In this document: positions 57,310-64,000 of the stretch, one piece after another | Layout: the number at the start of each line of letters is the position of its first letter | Position numbering within the stretch: the stretch's first letter is position 1 | NCBI RefSeq assembly: GCF_025148285.1 | Contig: NZ_CP102268.1 | Coordinates: 2,149,001-2,213,000, forward strand | DNA from: Marvinbryantia formatexigens DSM 14469 | GTDB lineage: Bacteria > Bacillota > Clostridia > Lachnospirales > Lachnospiraceae | Direction of reading: 5' to 3' | Length of the DNA: 64,000 nt | Position numbers and translations under genes: made by a program | The notes under the pieces: model-generated | Database searches by the model: none | Seen by the model: the letters and a program-made list of their open reading frames with translations, nothing else | What the model was told of the DNA's origin: nothing

Positions 57310-58932
57310 GGAACCTTGAAAGAACTTCTTCCAGAACACGGTCCTACCCGCGATGATGTCATGAAATGGGCCAGAGAGGAAGCCAGACTGGAAACACTCA
57401 GATACAAAGAAGAACAGCAGGCCAAGTCGGTTCAGATAACTTTTCACTCTGACCAGAAGCTGGATTATAGTCAGCAGGTCTTTTACCGCGGAGGATATCT
57501 TTTTCCACAAGCCTTTTACTATCGTATCCAGCTTGATAAGACTTGCCGAAAGCTCAGAGATAAATATAAATTTAAGTATGATATCAATGCCATCCTTTCC
57601 GATCTGATCTATGCCAGGGTTCTGGAACCAGCAAGTAAGCGTTCTTCTTTTAAGATAGCTTCTGAATTCCTGGAAAAACCTTCTTATCAATTACATGATA
57701 TATACCGGGCTCTTGATGTCCTGGGAAATGAATGCGATTTCATCCAGTCTGAAGTTTATAAAAACAGTCATCTTCTCGGAAAACGAGATGATAAGATACT
57801 TTATTATGACTGTACAAACTATTTCTTTGAGATCGAGCAGGAAGATGGGGAGAGAAAATACGGGAAAGGAAAAGAACACCGGCCTAATCCAATCATTCAA
57901 ATGGGGATGTTTATGGACGGAGCTGGAATTCCTCTTGCTTTTTCCCTTTTTCCCGGAAATGCGAATGAACAAACATCACTAAAACCTCTGGAAGAAAAAG
58001 TCCTCCAGGACTTTGGTTGTACAAAATTTATTTACTGCAGTGATGCCGGACTTGGTTCAGAAGCCATTAAAAGAATAAACCATGCAGGCCAGAGAGCTTT
58101 TATTGTTACCCAGTCCATCAAAAAGCTGAATAAAGATGACAGGAAATGGGCACTGGACAAAACTGGCTTTAAACGTGTTTCCGATGATTCTCCGGCAGAT
58201 CTTTCCAGACTTACAGAGGATGATGCCGGCCTGTATTATAAGGATGAACCATATACCCCTCATTCACTGCACCAGCGTCTCATTGTCACTTACTCTCCTA
58301 AATATGCAAAATATCAGAAAGCAATACGTGACGCACAGGTAGAGCGTGCCGAAAAAATGCTCCATTCCGGGAAAGTAAAAAAAGAACGCAGAAACCCGAA
58401 CGATCCCGCACGATTTATAGGTAAGATTGCAGTTACAGAAGAAGGAGAAGCTGCTAAAATCAAGAATTATCTGGATACAGATAAAATAGAAACCGAAGCG
58501 CTCTATGATGGAATGTACGCTGTAACTACAGATTTGTTAGATGATGACGTAAAAGATATTTTAAAAGTAAGCGAGGGCCGTTGGGAAATCGAAGAATGTT
58601 TCCGCATCATGAAAACAGATTTTGAAGCAAGACCTGTATTTCTTCATGACGATGTGCGTATCAAAGCACATTTCCTGATCTGTTTTCTTGCATTAGTCAT
58701 ATACCGTTACCTTGAAAAAAGTTTGGGAAATGCCTATACCTGTGAAACAATCCTGGACAAACTGAAATCCATGAATTTTGCTGATGTACAGGAACAGGGG
58801 TTCATGCCACTTTATACACGGGACAAACTAACCGATGCCTTACACGAAGCATGTGGTTTTGAAACAGACTTTCAATTCATTACAAAAAGCCAAATGAAAA
58901 CAATCCAGAAAAAAAGTAAAGGGAGAAAATAA
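57310..58932 (+). pseudogene. IS1634-family transposase, 5'-truncated
   Basis: About 540 residues of an IS1634-type DDE transposase: the Asp in I-L-Y-Y-D-C-T-N-Y, the Asp in F-I-Y-C-S-D-A-G-L and the Glu in W-E-I-E-E-C-F-R-I-M are the candidate catalytic residues and all remain. The N-terminal part and native start are lost. By chance the frame stays open upstream through antisense of the duplicated DUF4869 fragment to a TTG at 57133, so a 599-residue chimera is possible, but it has no ribosome site and is probably not made. Base composition is more AT-rich than nearby metabolic genes. Confidence 0.85.
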
Positions 58933-58956
58933 AATACCATACTTCAAAACAAGAGC

Positions 58957-59002
58957 AAAACACCTTGCAACCAGCATAAACACTGGGTTTGCGAGGTGTT
59001 TT
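58957..59002 (+). terminator. Terminator at the end of the IS1634-like transposase
   Basis: AAAACACCTTGCAA and TTGCGAGGTGTTTT arms (one mismatch) around an inner stem, ending in T-rich sequence. Confidence 0.75.
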
Positions 59003-59027
59003 AGCCTTCTCAACTGTCAAAGATGGG

Positions 59028-59228
59028 ATAATATATTACTCCTGTTTCATTTTGTTCAGATATTCAGAGGCAACGGGAATCAGCTCTTTCATCGAATGCA
59101 CGATTTCTCCGCTGTTCCCGACAACGATTGTGAATTTTGTGTCTTTCCCAAAATCCATCAGATGCCGGAGATTGATGGTCAGGTTTTTGCTTTCCGCTAT
59201 TTTCAGAATCCATTTTGCGCAGTTATCC
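59028..59228. repeat. 201-bp direct repeat, copy 2
   Basis: Second copy of 57109-57309; here it is continuous with the rest of the intact DUF4869 gene, so this copy keeps the original right-hand context. Confidence 0.92.
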
Positions 59229-59494
59229 CCGCACGTGGAGGCGTTGAAAATTTTATCCGGTTCATTCAGCATAAGAAGCAGCGTTTTTACACCACCGGAT
59301 AACCTTTCAGGAGGAATCTGTCCCAAGACCGGGCTCTGGATACATTCGCCGCTCAGAACGTCTGATTTATCTATATCTTTAACCATCTGCTTTGCCAGGG
59401 CGGAATCGAACCATTCCGGCTCATAGGTATTTTTAAAATAGACAGCGGTATTGTAGACGCTGTTTTCCATATCGCCAAAAAAAATTGTCAGCAT
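59036..59494 (-). CDS. DUF4869 protein
   Basis: A 152-residue protein from ATG 59494 (AGAGGTG upstream). The start M-L-T-I-F-F-G-D-M and the N-D-E-P-D-K / C-A-K-W-I-L-K-I-A blocks fit DUF4869, a family without known function usually coded next to a small ATP-binding protein, as was the case here before the IS insertion. No membrane segment or signal peptide. The middle reads L-L-L-M-L-N-E-P-D, reminiscent of an ATPase Walker B region, so it may interact with nucleotide or with the partner ATPase (speculative). Confidence 0.75.
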   Translation of the reverse strand: MLTIFFGDMENSVYNTAVYFKNTYEPEWFDSALAKQMVKDIDKSDVLSGECIQSPVLGQIPPERLSGGVKTLLLMLNEPDKIFNASTCGDNCAKWILKIAESKNLTINLRHLMDFGKDTKFTIVVGNSGEIVHSMKELIPVASEYLNKMKQE

Positions 59495-59563
59495 ATAAGC
59501 ACCTCTCTTTTGCTTCCTACGGATTATTTTAGCATTGAACCATTGTAAATGCAATCCGGGCCT

Positions 59564-60709
59564 TTAAATCCGGTTCGGATACAGAAAGCGTTCCCGGATG
59601 AGGTATACGCCGCCAAGAAGCACGGCGGTGTCCTGCAGGGTGGAGGGAACCAGGCGGCAGTAGTCCTTCATGTTGTTGTGGAGCTGCGCCGCGATGTCGT
59701 CGCACAGTCCGGCGTGGCACATGGTGAGCGAGCTGTTGAGCACGATGATGTCCGGATTGAAGGTGTTCAGCAGATTGTTGATGCCGACGGACATATATTT
59801 GATAAACTGCTGCATGGCGCGCACGGCGGCAGGATCGCCCTGGCGGTAAAGCCTGCCGTAGACCTCTGCGTTTACCGGATAGCCCTTTTGGGCGGAGAGC
59901 TCCGCAAACAGTGCGCGCTCAGAGGCATATTGCTCCAGACAGCCGTGATTGCCGCAGGGACAGGGACGTCCGTCTACCTCGATAATAGTATGGCCAAATT
60001 CTCCGGCGTAGCCGTTTTTGCCCTTGACGAGCTGGTTTTTCATGATGATGCCGGCGCCGATACCGGAGTGGACGCTGATGTAGAGCATTTCATTGGTATC
60101 GTGGCAGTGCGCCCATTCGCCCAGCGCGGAAAGATTCGCCTCATTTTCCATCACGACGGGCACGCCGTAGATATCGCCAAGGCGTGACACAAAATCGATA
60201 TCCCCGAAAGAAGAATACGGAAGAAAAATGATTTTGTTATGATGGACAACGCCATGAATGCCGAGGGCGATGCCGAGAAGCCCATAGCGTGTCTTCGGGA
60301 GCGCGTTTATTGCCCGGTCAATCCGTTCCTTTAAAAGAGGAAGCAGAAGCTCTGTTTTCTCCGGTGTGGGAAACTGCGTCAGACGGCAGTTCCCGCCCAG
60401 CAGGTTTGCCGTCATCAGGGTAATATTTTCTGTGGCAAGGTCGATGGCGACGACATAGCCGCAGTCTTTGTTTAACTGAAGAAAAATCGGCTTTCTGCCT
60501 TTTCTGCCCTCCGGTGCGGTGTCGCTGCTTTCCGCCTCGAAAATGATGCCGCGGTCGAGAAGTACCTGTACGATGGCGGAGACCGTCGCCTTTGTCAGAC
60601 CAAGCTCGGAGGCAATGGAAGCACGGGAAATAGCGCCATGCGTGATGATGGTGCGGAGGACCGACTGTGTGTTGATGTCGCGGATGAGTTCCTGATTGCC
60701 GGTAAGCAT
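59564..60709 (-). CDS. ROK-family repressor, XylR-like
   Basis: A 381-residue regulator. An N-terminal winged helix-turn-helix (I-S-R-A-S-I-A-S-E-L-G-L-T-K-A-T-V-S) is followed by a ROK domain with the zinc motif C-P-C-G-N-H-G-C-L-E-Q-Y-A and G-I-G-A-G-I-I. It is divergent from the DUF4867/isomerase/kinase genes, and the gap holds a palindrome of the XylR-operator type overlapping both promoters, so it should repress its own gene and the sugar operon until its sugar is present. AGGAG precedes the ATG. Confidence 0.9.
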   Translation of the reverse strand: MLTGNQELIRDINTQSVLRTIITHGAISRASIASELGLTKATVSAIVQVLLDRGIIFEAESSDTAPEGRKGRKPIFLQLNKDCGYVVAIDLATENITLMTANLLGGNCRLTQFPTPEKTELLLPLLKERIDRAINALPKTRYGLLGIALGIHGVVHHNKIIFLPYSSFGDIDFVSRLGDIYGVPVVMENEANLSALGEWAHCHDTNEMLYISVHSGIGAGIIMKNQLVKGKNGYAGEFGHTIIEVDGRPCPCGNHGCLEQYASERALFAELSAQKGYPVNAEVYGRLYRQGDPAAVRAMQQFIKYMSVGINNLLNTFNPDIIVLNSSLTMCHAGLCDDIAAQLHNNMKDYCRLVPSTLQDTAVLLGGVYLIRERFLYPNRI

Positions 60710-60738
60710 AATTTTTTCTCCTTTTTATGAAATAGGTC

Positions 60739-60767
60739 TTGCAAAAATACGTTGGATGCGTTATGAT
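60739..60767 (+). promoter_or_regulatory. Promoter of the DUF4867/isomerase/xylulokinase genes
   Basis: TTGCAA at 60739-60744, 17-base spacer, TATGAT at 60762-60767. The predicted start point lies just upstream of the palindromic operator. Confidence 0.75.
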
Positions 60768-60768
60768 A

Positions 60769-60797
60769 AGTATACCACAATTAGTTTAGAAAGTAAA
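60769..60797 (-). promoter_or_regulatory. Promoter of the XylR-like gene
   Basis: Minus strand TTTACT (60797-60792), 17-base spacer, TATACT (60774-60769). The operator covers its -35 and spacer. Confidence 0.65.
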
Positions 60798-60803
60798 CTA
60801 ATT
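60779..60803. promoter_or_regulatory. XylR-type operator
   Basis: AATTAGTTTA-GAAAG-TAAACTAATT: perfect 10-bp arms with a 5-bp centre. The TTAGTTT/AAACTAA arms are like those of Bacillus xyl operators. It sits at the start point of the plus promoter and in the minus promoter. Confidence 0.88.
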
Positions 60804-60831
60804 CGTAAAATAAAAAAGGGAGGTTTTTCAA

Positions 60832-61443
60832 ATGCAGATTAAAAGCGTAACAGACAGCGCTTTCCGCAAGTACGGACGGGTATTAAACCTGGAAGTTCCG
60901 GACCTTTTGAAGCGCCTGGCGGATACGCCGCTTCCGCAGGATGTTGTTTATGTTGCATCTGCACCGGAGCTGGAAGCCTGCGCGGAATATGAGACGATCC
61001 GCGACAGTGTATACGGCGGTATGCCGATTCAGATCGGTTATTGCAACGGCAACAATCACAAATTAAATGCCGTAGAGTATCATCGTGATTCCGAGATTAA
61101 CATTCCGCTGGAGGGCGCGATTTTTATTCTCGGTTCGGAGCAGGATGTGGAGGATGATTTTACATACGATACATCGAAGATGGAAGCTTTTGAGGCTCCG
61201 GCAGGAGCAGTGCTGGAGTTTTACGGCACCACGCTTCATTATGCTCCGTGCAACGCGGTAGAAAAGGGCTTCCAGGTGGTAGTTGTGCTTCCGAAGGGAA
61301 CAAACACCGAGCCGCCGCATCTTTCCGGAAAGCTGCCGGAGGACAAGCTTCTCACCGCAAGAAATAAGTGGCTGATCGCGCACGCAGAGGGCGGCGTGGA
61401 CGGCGCATTTATCGGCCTGAAGGGCGAAAACTTAGAAGTGTAA
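60832..61443 (+). CDS. DUF4867 protein (cupin-like), sugar operon member
   Basis: A 203-residue cytoplasmic protein. The central region N-G-N-N-H-K-L-N-A-V-E-Y-H-R-D-S-E-I-N and F-Y-G-T-T-L-H-Y-A-P-C show the His/Glu spacing expected of a metal-binding cupin (H, E-x-H, late H). Family DUF4867 is found next to sugar isomerases and kinases in Lachnospiraceae-type operons and has no assigned reaction; an isomerase/epimerase or mutarotase-like role is possible. First gene under the XylR-like operator. GGGAGG precedes ATG. Confidence 0.8.
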   Translation: MQIKSVTDSAFRKYGRVLNLEVPDLLKRLADTPLPQDVVYVASAPELEACAEYETIRDSVYGGMPIQIGYCNGNNHKLNAVEYHRDSEINIPLEGAIFILGSEQDVEDDFTYDTSKMEAFEAPAGAVLEFYGTTLHYAPCNAVEKGFQVVVVLPKGTNTEPPHLSGKLPEDKLLTARNKWLIAHAEGGVDGAFIGLKGENLEV

Positions 61444-61632
61444 GACACATGCGTGCATATTCCGGTGCGCGCGGAACCGGCATCAGTTACCCAAAGCGGG
61501 CATGATGCGGGCGCGCAGATTTTTGTGGGTGCGGGAAACGTGAAAAGCCGCGACGCAGACGAAGGAGTGCGCAGCAGAACAAAACGGAAACAAAAATATT
61601 TATAATAAGAAAATAACAGGAGGATACTTGAA

Positions 61633-63120
61633 ATGAACAACATGCCAGAAGTAAAAATCGGAATCGTTGCGGTAAGCCGTGACTGCTTCCCGGAGTCTCT
61701 GTCCGTAAACAGAAGAAAAGCACTTGTAGAGGCTTACAAAGCAAAATATGATGAGAAGAACATCTACGAATGTCCCATCTGCATCGTTGAGAGTGAAATC
61801 CATATGGTGCAGGCTCTGGAGGACGTCAAAGCAGCCGGCTGTAACGCGCTGGTAGTTTACCTTGGCAACTTTGGTCCGGAAATTTCCGAGACACTGCTTG
61901 CAAAACATTTCGAGGGACCGAAAATGTTCATCGCAGCAGCAGAAGAAACACAGGAAGACCTGGTTGGCGGCCGCGGCGACGCTTACTGCGGTATGCTGAA
62001 CGCAAGCTACAACCTGCAGCTCCGCAACGTAGAGGGCTACTACATTCCGGAATATCCGGTTGGTGACGCAGAGGACTGCGCAGACATGATCGCAGAGTTC
62101 GTTCCGATCGCACGCGCATATGTCGCAGTAAAGGATCTGAAGATCATCAGCTTTGGTCCGCGTCCGCTCAACTTCCTTGCATGTAACGCACCGATCAAGC
62201 AGCTCTTCAACCTTGGCGTTGAAATCGAGGAAAACTCTGAGCTTGACCTGTTCGAAGCATTCAACAAGCACGCAGGCGACCCGCGTATCCCGGACGTTGT
62301 AAAGGATATGGAAGCAGAGCTTGGCGAGGGCAACATGAAGCCGGAAGTTCTTCCGAAGCTGGCTCAGTACGAGATCACGCTGCTTGACTGGATTGAGGCA
62401 CACAAGGGCTACCGGAAATATGTTGCACTGACCACAAAATGCTGGCCGGCATTCCAGACACAGTTCGGATTCGTTCCGTGCTACGTAAACAGCCGTCTGA
62501 CAGGCCGCGGAATCCCGGTATCCTGCGAGGTTGATATCTACGGAACACTGTCCGAGTTCATCGGTACAGCGGTAAGCGACGACATCGTTACTCTGCTCGA
62601 CATCAACAACACTGTTCCGAAGGATATGTACAAAGAATCCATCGAGGGCAAATACAACTACAAGCTGAATGATACTTTCATGGGCTTCCACTGCGGAAAT
62701 ACCTGCTCCAAGAAGCTGTCCGCATGCTCCATGAAATATCAGATGATCATGGCAAGAACCCTTCCGGAGGAAGTTACCCAGGGTACGCTTGAAGGCGACA
62801 TCCAGCCGGGTGAAATCACCTTCTACCGTCTGCAGAGCACCGCAGACAACAAGCTGCGCGCTTACATCGCAGAGGGCGAGATCCTTCCGGTGGCAACACG
62901 CTCCTTCGGCGGCATCGGCGTATTCGCTATCCCGGAAATGGGCAGATTCTACCGTCACGTTCTGCTCCAGGGCGGTTATCCGCATCATGGTGCAGTTGCA
63001 TTCGGACATCATGGAAAAGCACTCTTTGAGGTATTCAAGCTTCTCGGCGTAGACGTAAACGAAATCGGCTACAATCAGCCGGCAGGCGTAAGATATCCGA
63101 CAGAGAATCCGTGGGGATAA
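61633..63120 (+). CDS. L-fucose/L-arabinose isomerase-family protein
   Basis: A 495-residue cytoplasmic enzyme of the FucI/AraA-like fold. The first 170 residues form the Rossmann-type N-terminal domain (L-V-V-Y-L-G-N-F-G-P-E); a mid-region S-C-E-V-D-I-Y-G-T contains the Glu/Asp expected for metal binding, and G-F-H-C-G-N-T plus a late G-G-Y-P-H-H-G-A-V histidine pair complete the site. It should interconvert an aldose and ketose. It differs from XylA, so the sugar may be xylose, arabinose, fucose or a rarer pentose. Codon use is very biased, which suggests strong expression. The GGAGG site is good; a strong terminator follows. Confidence 0.82.
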   Translation: MNNMPEVKIGIVAVSRDCFPESLSVNRRKALVEAYKAKYDEKNIYECPICIVESEIHMVQALEDVKAAGCNALVVYLGNFGPEISETLLAKHFEGPKMFIAAAEETQEDLVGGRGDAYCGMLNASYNLQLRNVEGYYIPEYPVGDAEDCADMIAEFVPIARAYVAVKDLKIISFGPRPLNFLACNAPIKQLFNLGVEIEENSELDLFEAFNKHAGDPRIPDVVKDMEAELGEGNMKPEVLPKLAQYEITLLDWIEAHKGYRKYVALTTKCWPAFQTQFGFVPCYVNSRLTGRGIPVSCEVDIYGTLSEFIGTAVSDDIVTLLDINNTVPKDMYKESIEGKYNYKLNDTFMGFHCGNTCSKKLSACSMKYQMIMARTLPEEVTQGTLEGDIQPGEITFYRLQSTADNKLRAYIAEGEILPVATRSFGGIGVFAIPEMGRFYRHVLLQGGYPHHGAVAFGHHGKALFEVFKLLGVDVNEIGYNQPAGVRYPTENPWG

Positions 63121-63140
63121 AAAGCCGTGCATGAAAAAAA

Positions 63141-63194
63141 CAAGAAGAGACCGGGGGAGAGCTTGCTCTCCCAACGGTCGGGTTCTTGTTTTTT
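63141..63194 (+). terminator. Terminator after the isomerase gene
   Basis: A long hairpin: outer arms CAAGAA/TTCTTG, middle GACCG/CGGTC and inner GGGAGAGC/GCTCTCCC, then TTTTTT. Some reading-through is expected because the kinase follows in the same direction. Confidence 0.88.
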
Positions 63195-63195
63195 G

Positions 63196-63298
63196 AATAT
63201 AGGGCGCCAGCCCGCGAACGAGCAGACGCAAAGCGGATGCGAGTGCGCAGCACGGCGTAAGGTGCCGTGGCTCACAGCAAATATAGGGCGCCAGCCCG
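63196..63298. repeat. Direct repeat pair, 19 bp, before the xylulokinase gene
   Basis: AATATAGGGCGCCAGCCCG at 63196-63214 and 63280-63298, identical, 65 bases between them. Each copy holds the palindrome GGGCGCCAGCCC-like core. Confidence 0.8.
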
Positions 63299-63326
63299 GC
63301 ATGAATAGGTTTTAAGGAGGAAAAAC

Positions 63327-64000
63327 ATGTTATACATTGGCGTTGACCTTGGCACATCCGCAGTGAAGCTTCTTCTGATGGATGGCGAGGGTAAGATTCA
63401 CAATATTGTTTCAAAGGAATACCCGCTGTATTTCCCGCATCCGGGCTGGTCGGAGCAGAAGCCGGAGGACTGGTGGAGCGGCGTTATGGAAGGCTTAAAG
63501 GAGCTGACCGCAGACTGCGACAAGAGCCAGATTGCGGGCATCAGCTTCGGCGGACAGATGCATGGTCTGGTTGCGCTGGATGAAAACGACGACGTAATCC
63601 GTCCTGCAATCCTCTGGAACGACGGACGTACCCAGAAGCAGACCGATTATCTGAATAATGTAATCGGAAAGGACAAGCTGTCCGAGTACACGGCGAACAT
63701 TGCATTTGCAGGATTTACGGCGCCCAAAATTCTCTGGATGAAGGAAGAGGAGCCGGAAAACTTTGCAAAAATCAAAATGATTATGCTGCCGAAGGACTAC
63801 ATCGCATTTAAGCTGTCCGGCGTTTACTGCACGGACGTATCCGATGCTTCCGGTATGCTGATTTTCGATGTAAAGAATAAATGCTGGTCGAAGGAAATGC
63901 TGGAAATCTGCGGCATTACCGAGGCACAGGTGCCGAAGATTTTTGAGAGCTATGAGGCGGTAGGTGACATCCTTCCGGAAATCGCGGACGAGCTTGGCTT
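63327..64000 (+). CDS. xylB: Xylulokinase (FGGY family), 5' part, cut by the window end
   Basis: 224 residues are visible, about 45% of the usual 490-500. ATG 63327 has AAGGAGG. The start L-Y-I-G-V-D-L-G-T-S-A-V-K is the FGGY phosphate-binding strand; S-F-G-G-Q-M-H-G-L-V and L-W-N-D-G-R-T are hallmarks of XylB, where the Asp of W-N-D-G-R is next to the substrate site; Y-I-A-F-K-L-S-G and D-A-S-G-M-L follow. It phosphorylates D-xylulose at O5 for the pentose phosphate pathway, using ketose from the isomerase upstream or the polyol dehydrogenase at 50476. Confidence 0.9.
   Translation, partial: MLYIGVDLGTSAVKLLLMDGEGKIHNIVSKEYPLYFPHPGWSEQKPEDWWSGVMEGLKELTADCDKSQIAGISFGGQMHGLVALDENDDVIRPAILWNDGRTQKQTDYLNNVIGKDKLSEYTANIAFAGFTAPKILWMKEEEPENFAKIKMIMLPKDYIAFKLSGVYCTDVSDASGMLIFDVKNKCWSKEMLEICGITEAQVPKIFESYEAVGDILPEIADELG

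Larger units (their letters stand above)
57310..59027 (+). mobile_element. IS1634-like insertion sequence, left end missing
   Basis: The right part ends with a terminator hairpin and CTGTCAAAGATGGG. Read inward this is CCCATCTTTGACAG, a plausible terminal repeat, but no matching sequence is present at 57310, where the transposase coding region begins abruptly. The flanking 201-bp direct repeats fit the unusually long target duplications known for IS1634 and IS1549. A later deletion seems to have removed the left terminus together with part of the left repeat (inference). Confidence 0.75.

Noticed and set aside
61600-63414. 604-codon minus-strand frame antisense to the isomerase gene
   Set aside because: Caused by the strong codon bias of the isomerase gene; no ribosome site or recognisable domain.

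Overview
The window reads as chromosome of an anaerobic, low-to-mid GC Gram-positive of the Clostridia, most likely a gut Lachnospiraceae (inferred from the gene families; no rRNA is present to confirm). Supporting signs are many YesM/YesN-type two-component pairs beside sugar ABC importers, strong GGAGG ribosome sites with frequent GTG/TTG starts, DUF4143 ATPases, DUF4867 and DUF4869 families, and a phosphorolytic (GH94) route for beta-glycosides.

Layout. 1-5 kb: end of a sugar ABC permease, a YesM/YesN pair and a GH88 unsaturated glucuronyl hydrolase. 5-8.1 kb (minus): two alpha/beta-hydrolase esterases and an ATP-grasp ligase in one operon. 8.4-13.2 kb: a D,D-carboxypeptidase, a degenerate tyrosine-recombinase-like protein, a CsoR-type repressor, an exonuclease and a small PBECR-like nuclease. 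13.5-14.7 kb: a stand-alone MsmK-type ATPase that could power the ATPase-less importers here. 14.7-19.9 kb: membrane-anchored sugar-binding protein, kinase, regulator and a second sugar-binding lipoprotein, resembling the XylFII-LytS-YesN xylose sensor but without transporter genes. 20-23.3 kb: a DUF4143 ATPase gene split by an IS1182-like element with an 11-bp target duplication. 23.5-28.2 kb: CdaR-type regulator, aconitase-family hydratase, AI-2E family transporter. 28.5-29.8 kb: DUF3990 (ADP-ribosyltransferase-like) plus HTH pair, a probable toxin-antitoxin module. 30-40.9 kb: GH94 phosphorylase, phosphohexomutase, sensor kinase, sugar-binding protein, two permeases and response regulator, i.e. 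one coherent oligosaccharide import and phosphorolysis locus. 41-45 kb: HigBA, a truncated response regulator whose phospho-acceptor Asp is Asn, and a second DUF4143 ATPase with a large palindrome on its promoter. 45-51.5 kb: ROK regulator, ribose/xylose-type ABC importer and a polyol dehydrogenase. 51.7-53 kb: third DUF4143 ATPase. 53-56.6 kb (minus): cobalamin riboswitch controlling a BtuFCD-like importer. 56.6-59.5 kb: DUF4869-ATPase pair split by an IS1634-like element flanked by 201-bp direct repeats. 59.5-64 kb: ROK/XylR-like repressor divergent from DUF4867, an L-fucose/L-arabinose isomerase-family protein and a xylulokinase that runs off the end.

How it fits together. The window is mainly carbohydrate sensing and import. 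The polyol dehydrogenase at 50.5 kb would make a ketose that the xylulokinase at 63.3 kb could phosphorylate, and the GH94 sugar-1-phosphate would be converted by the phosphohexomutase. Between these loci lie small conflict-type genes and IS elements that have broken two host genes. Tandem and inverted repeats of 32-42 bp occur repeatedly at gene boundaries. All coordinates and repeat matches were read by eye; promoters and operators are sequence-pattern predictions.
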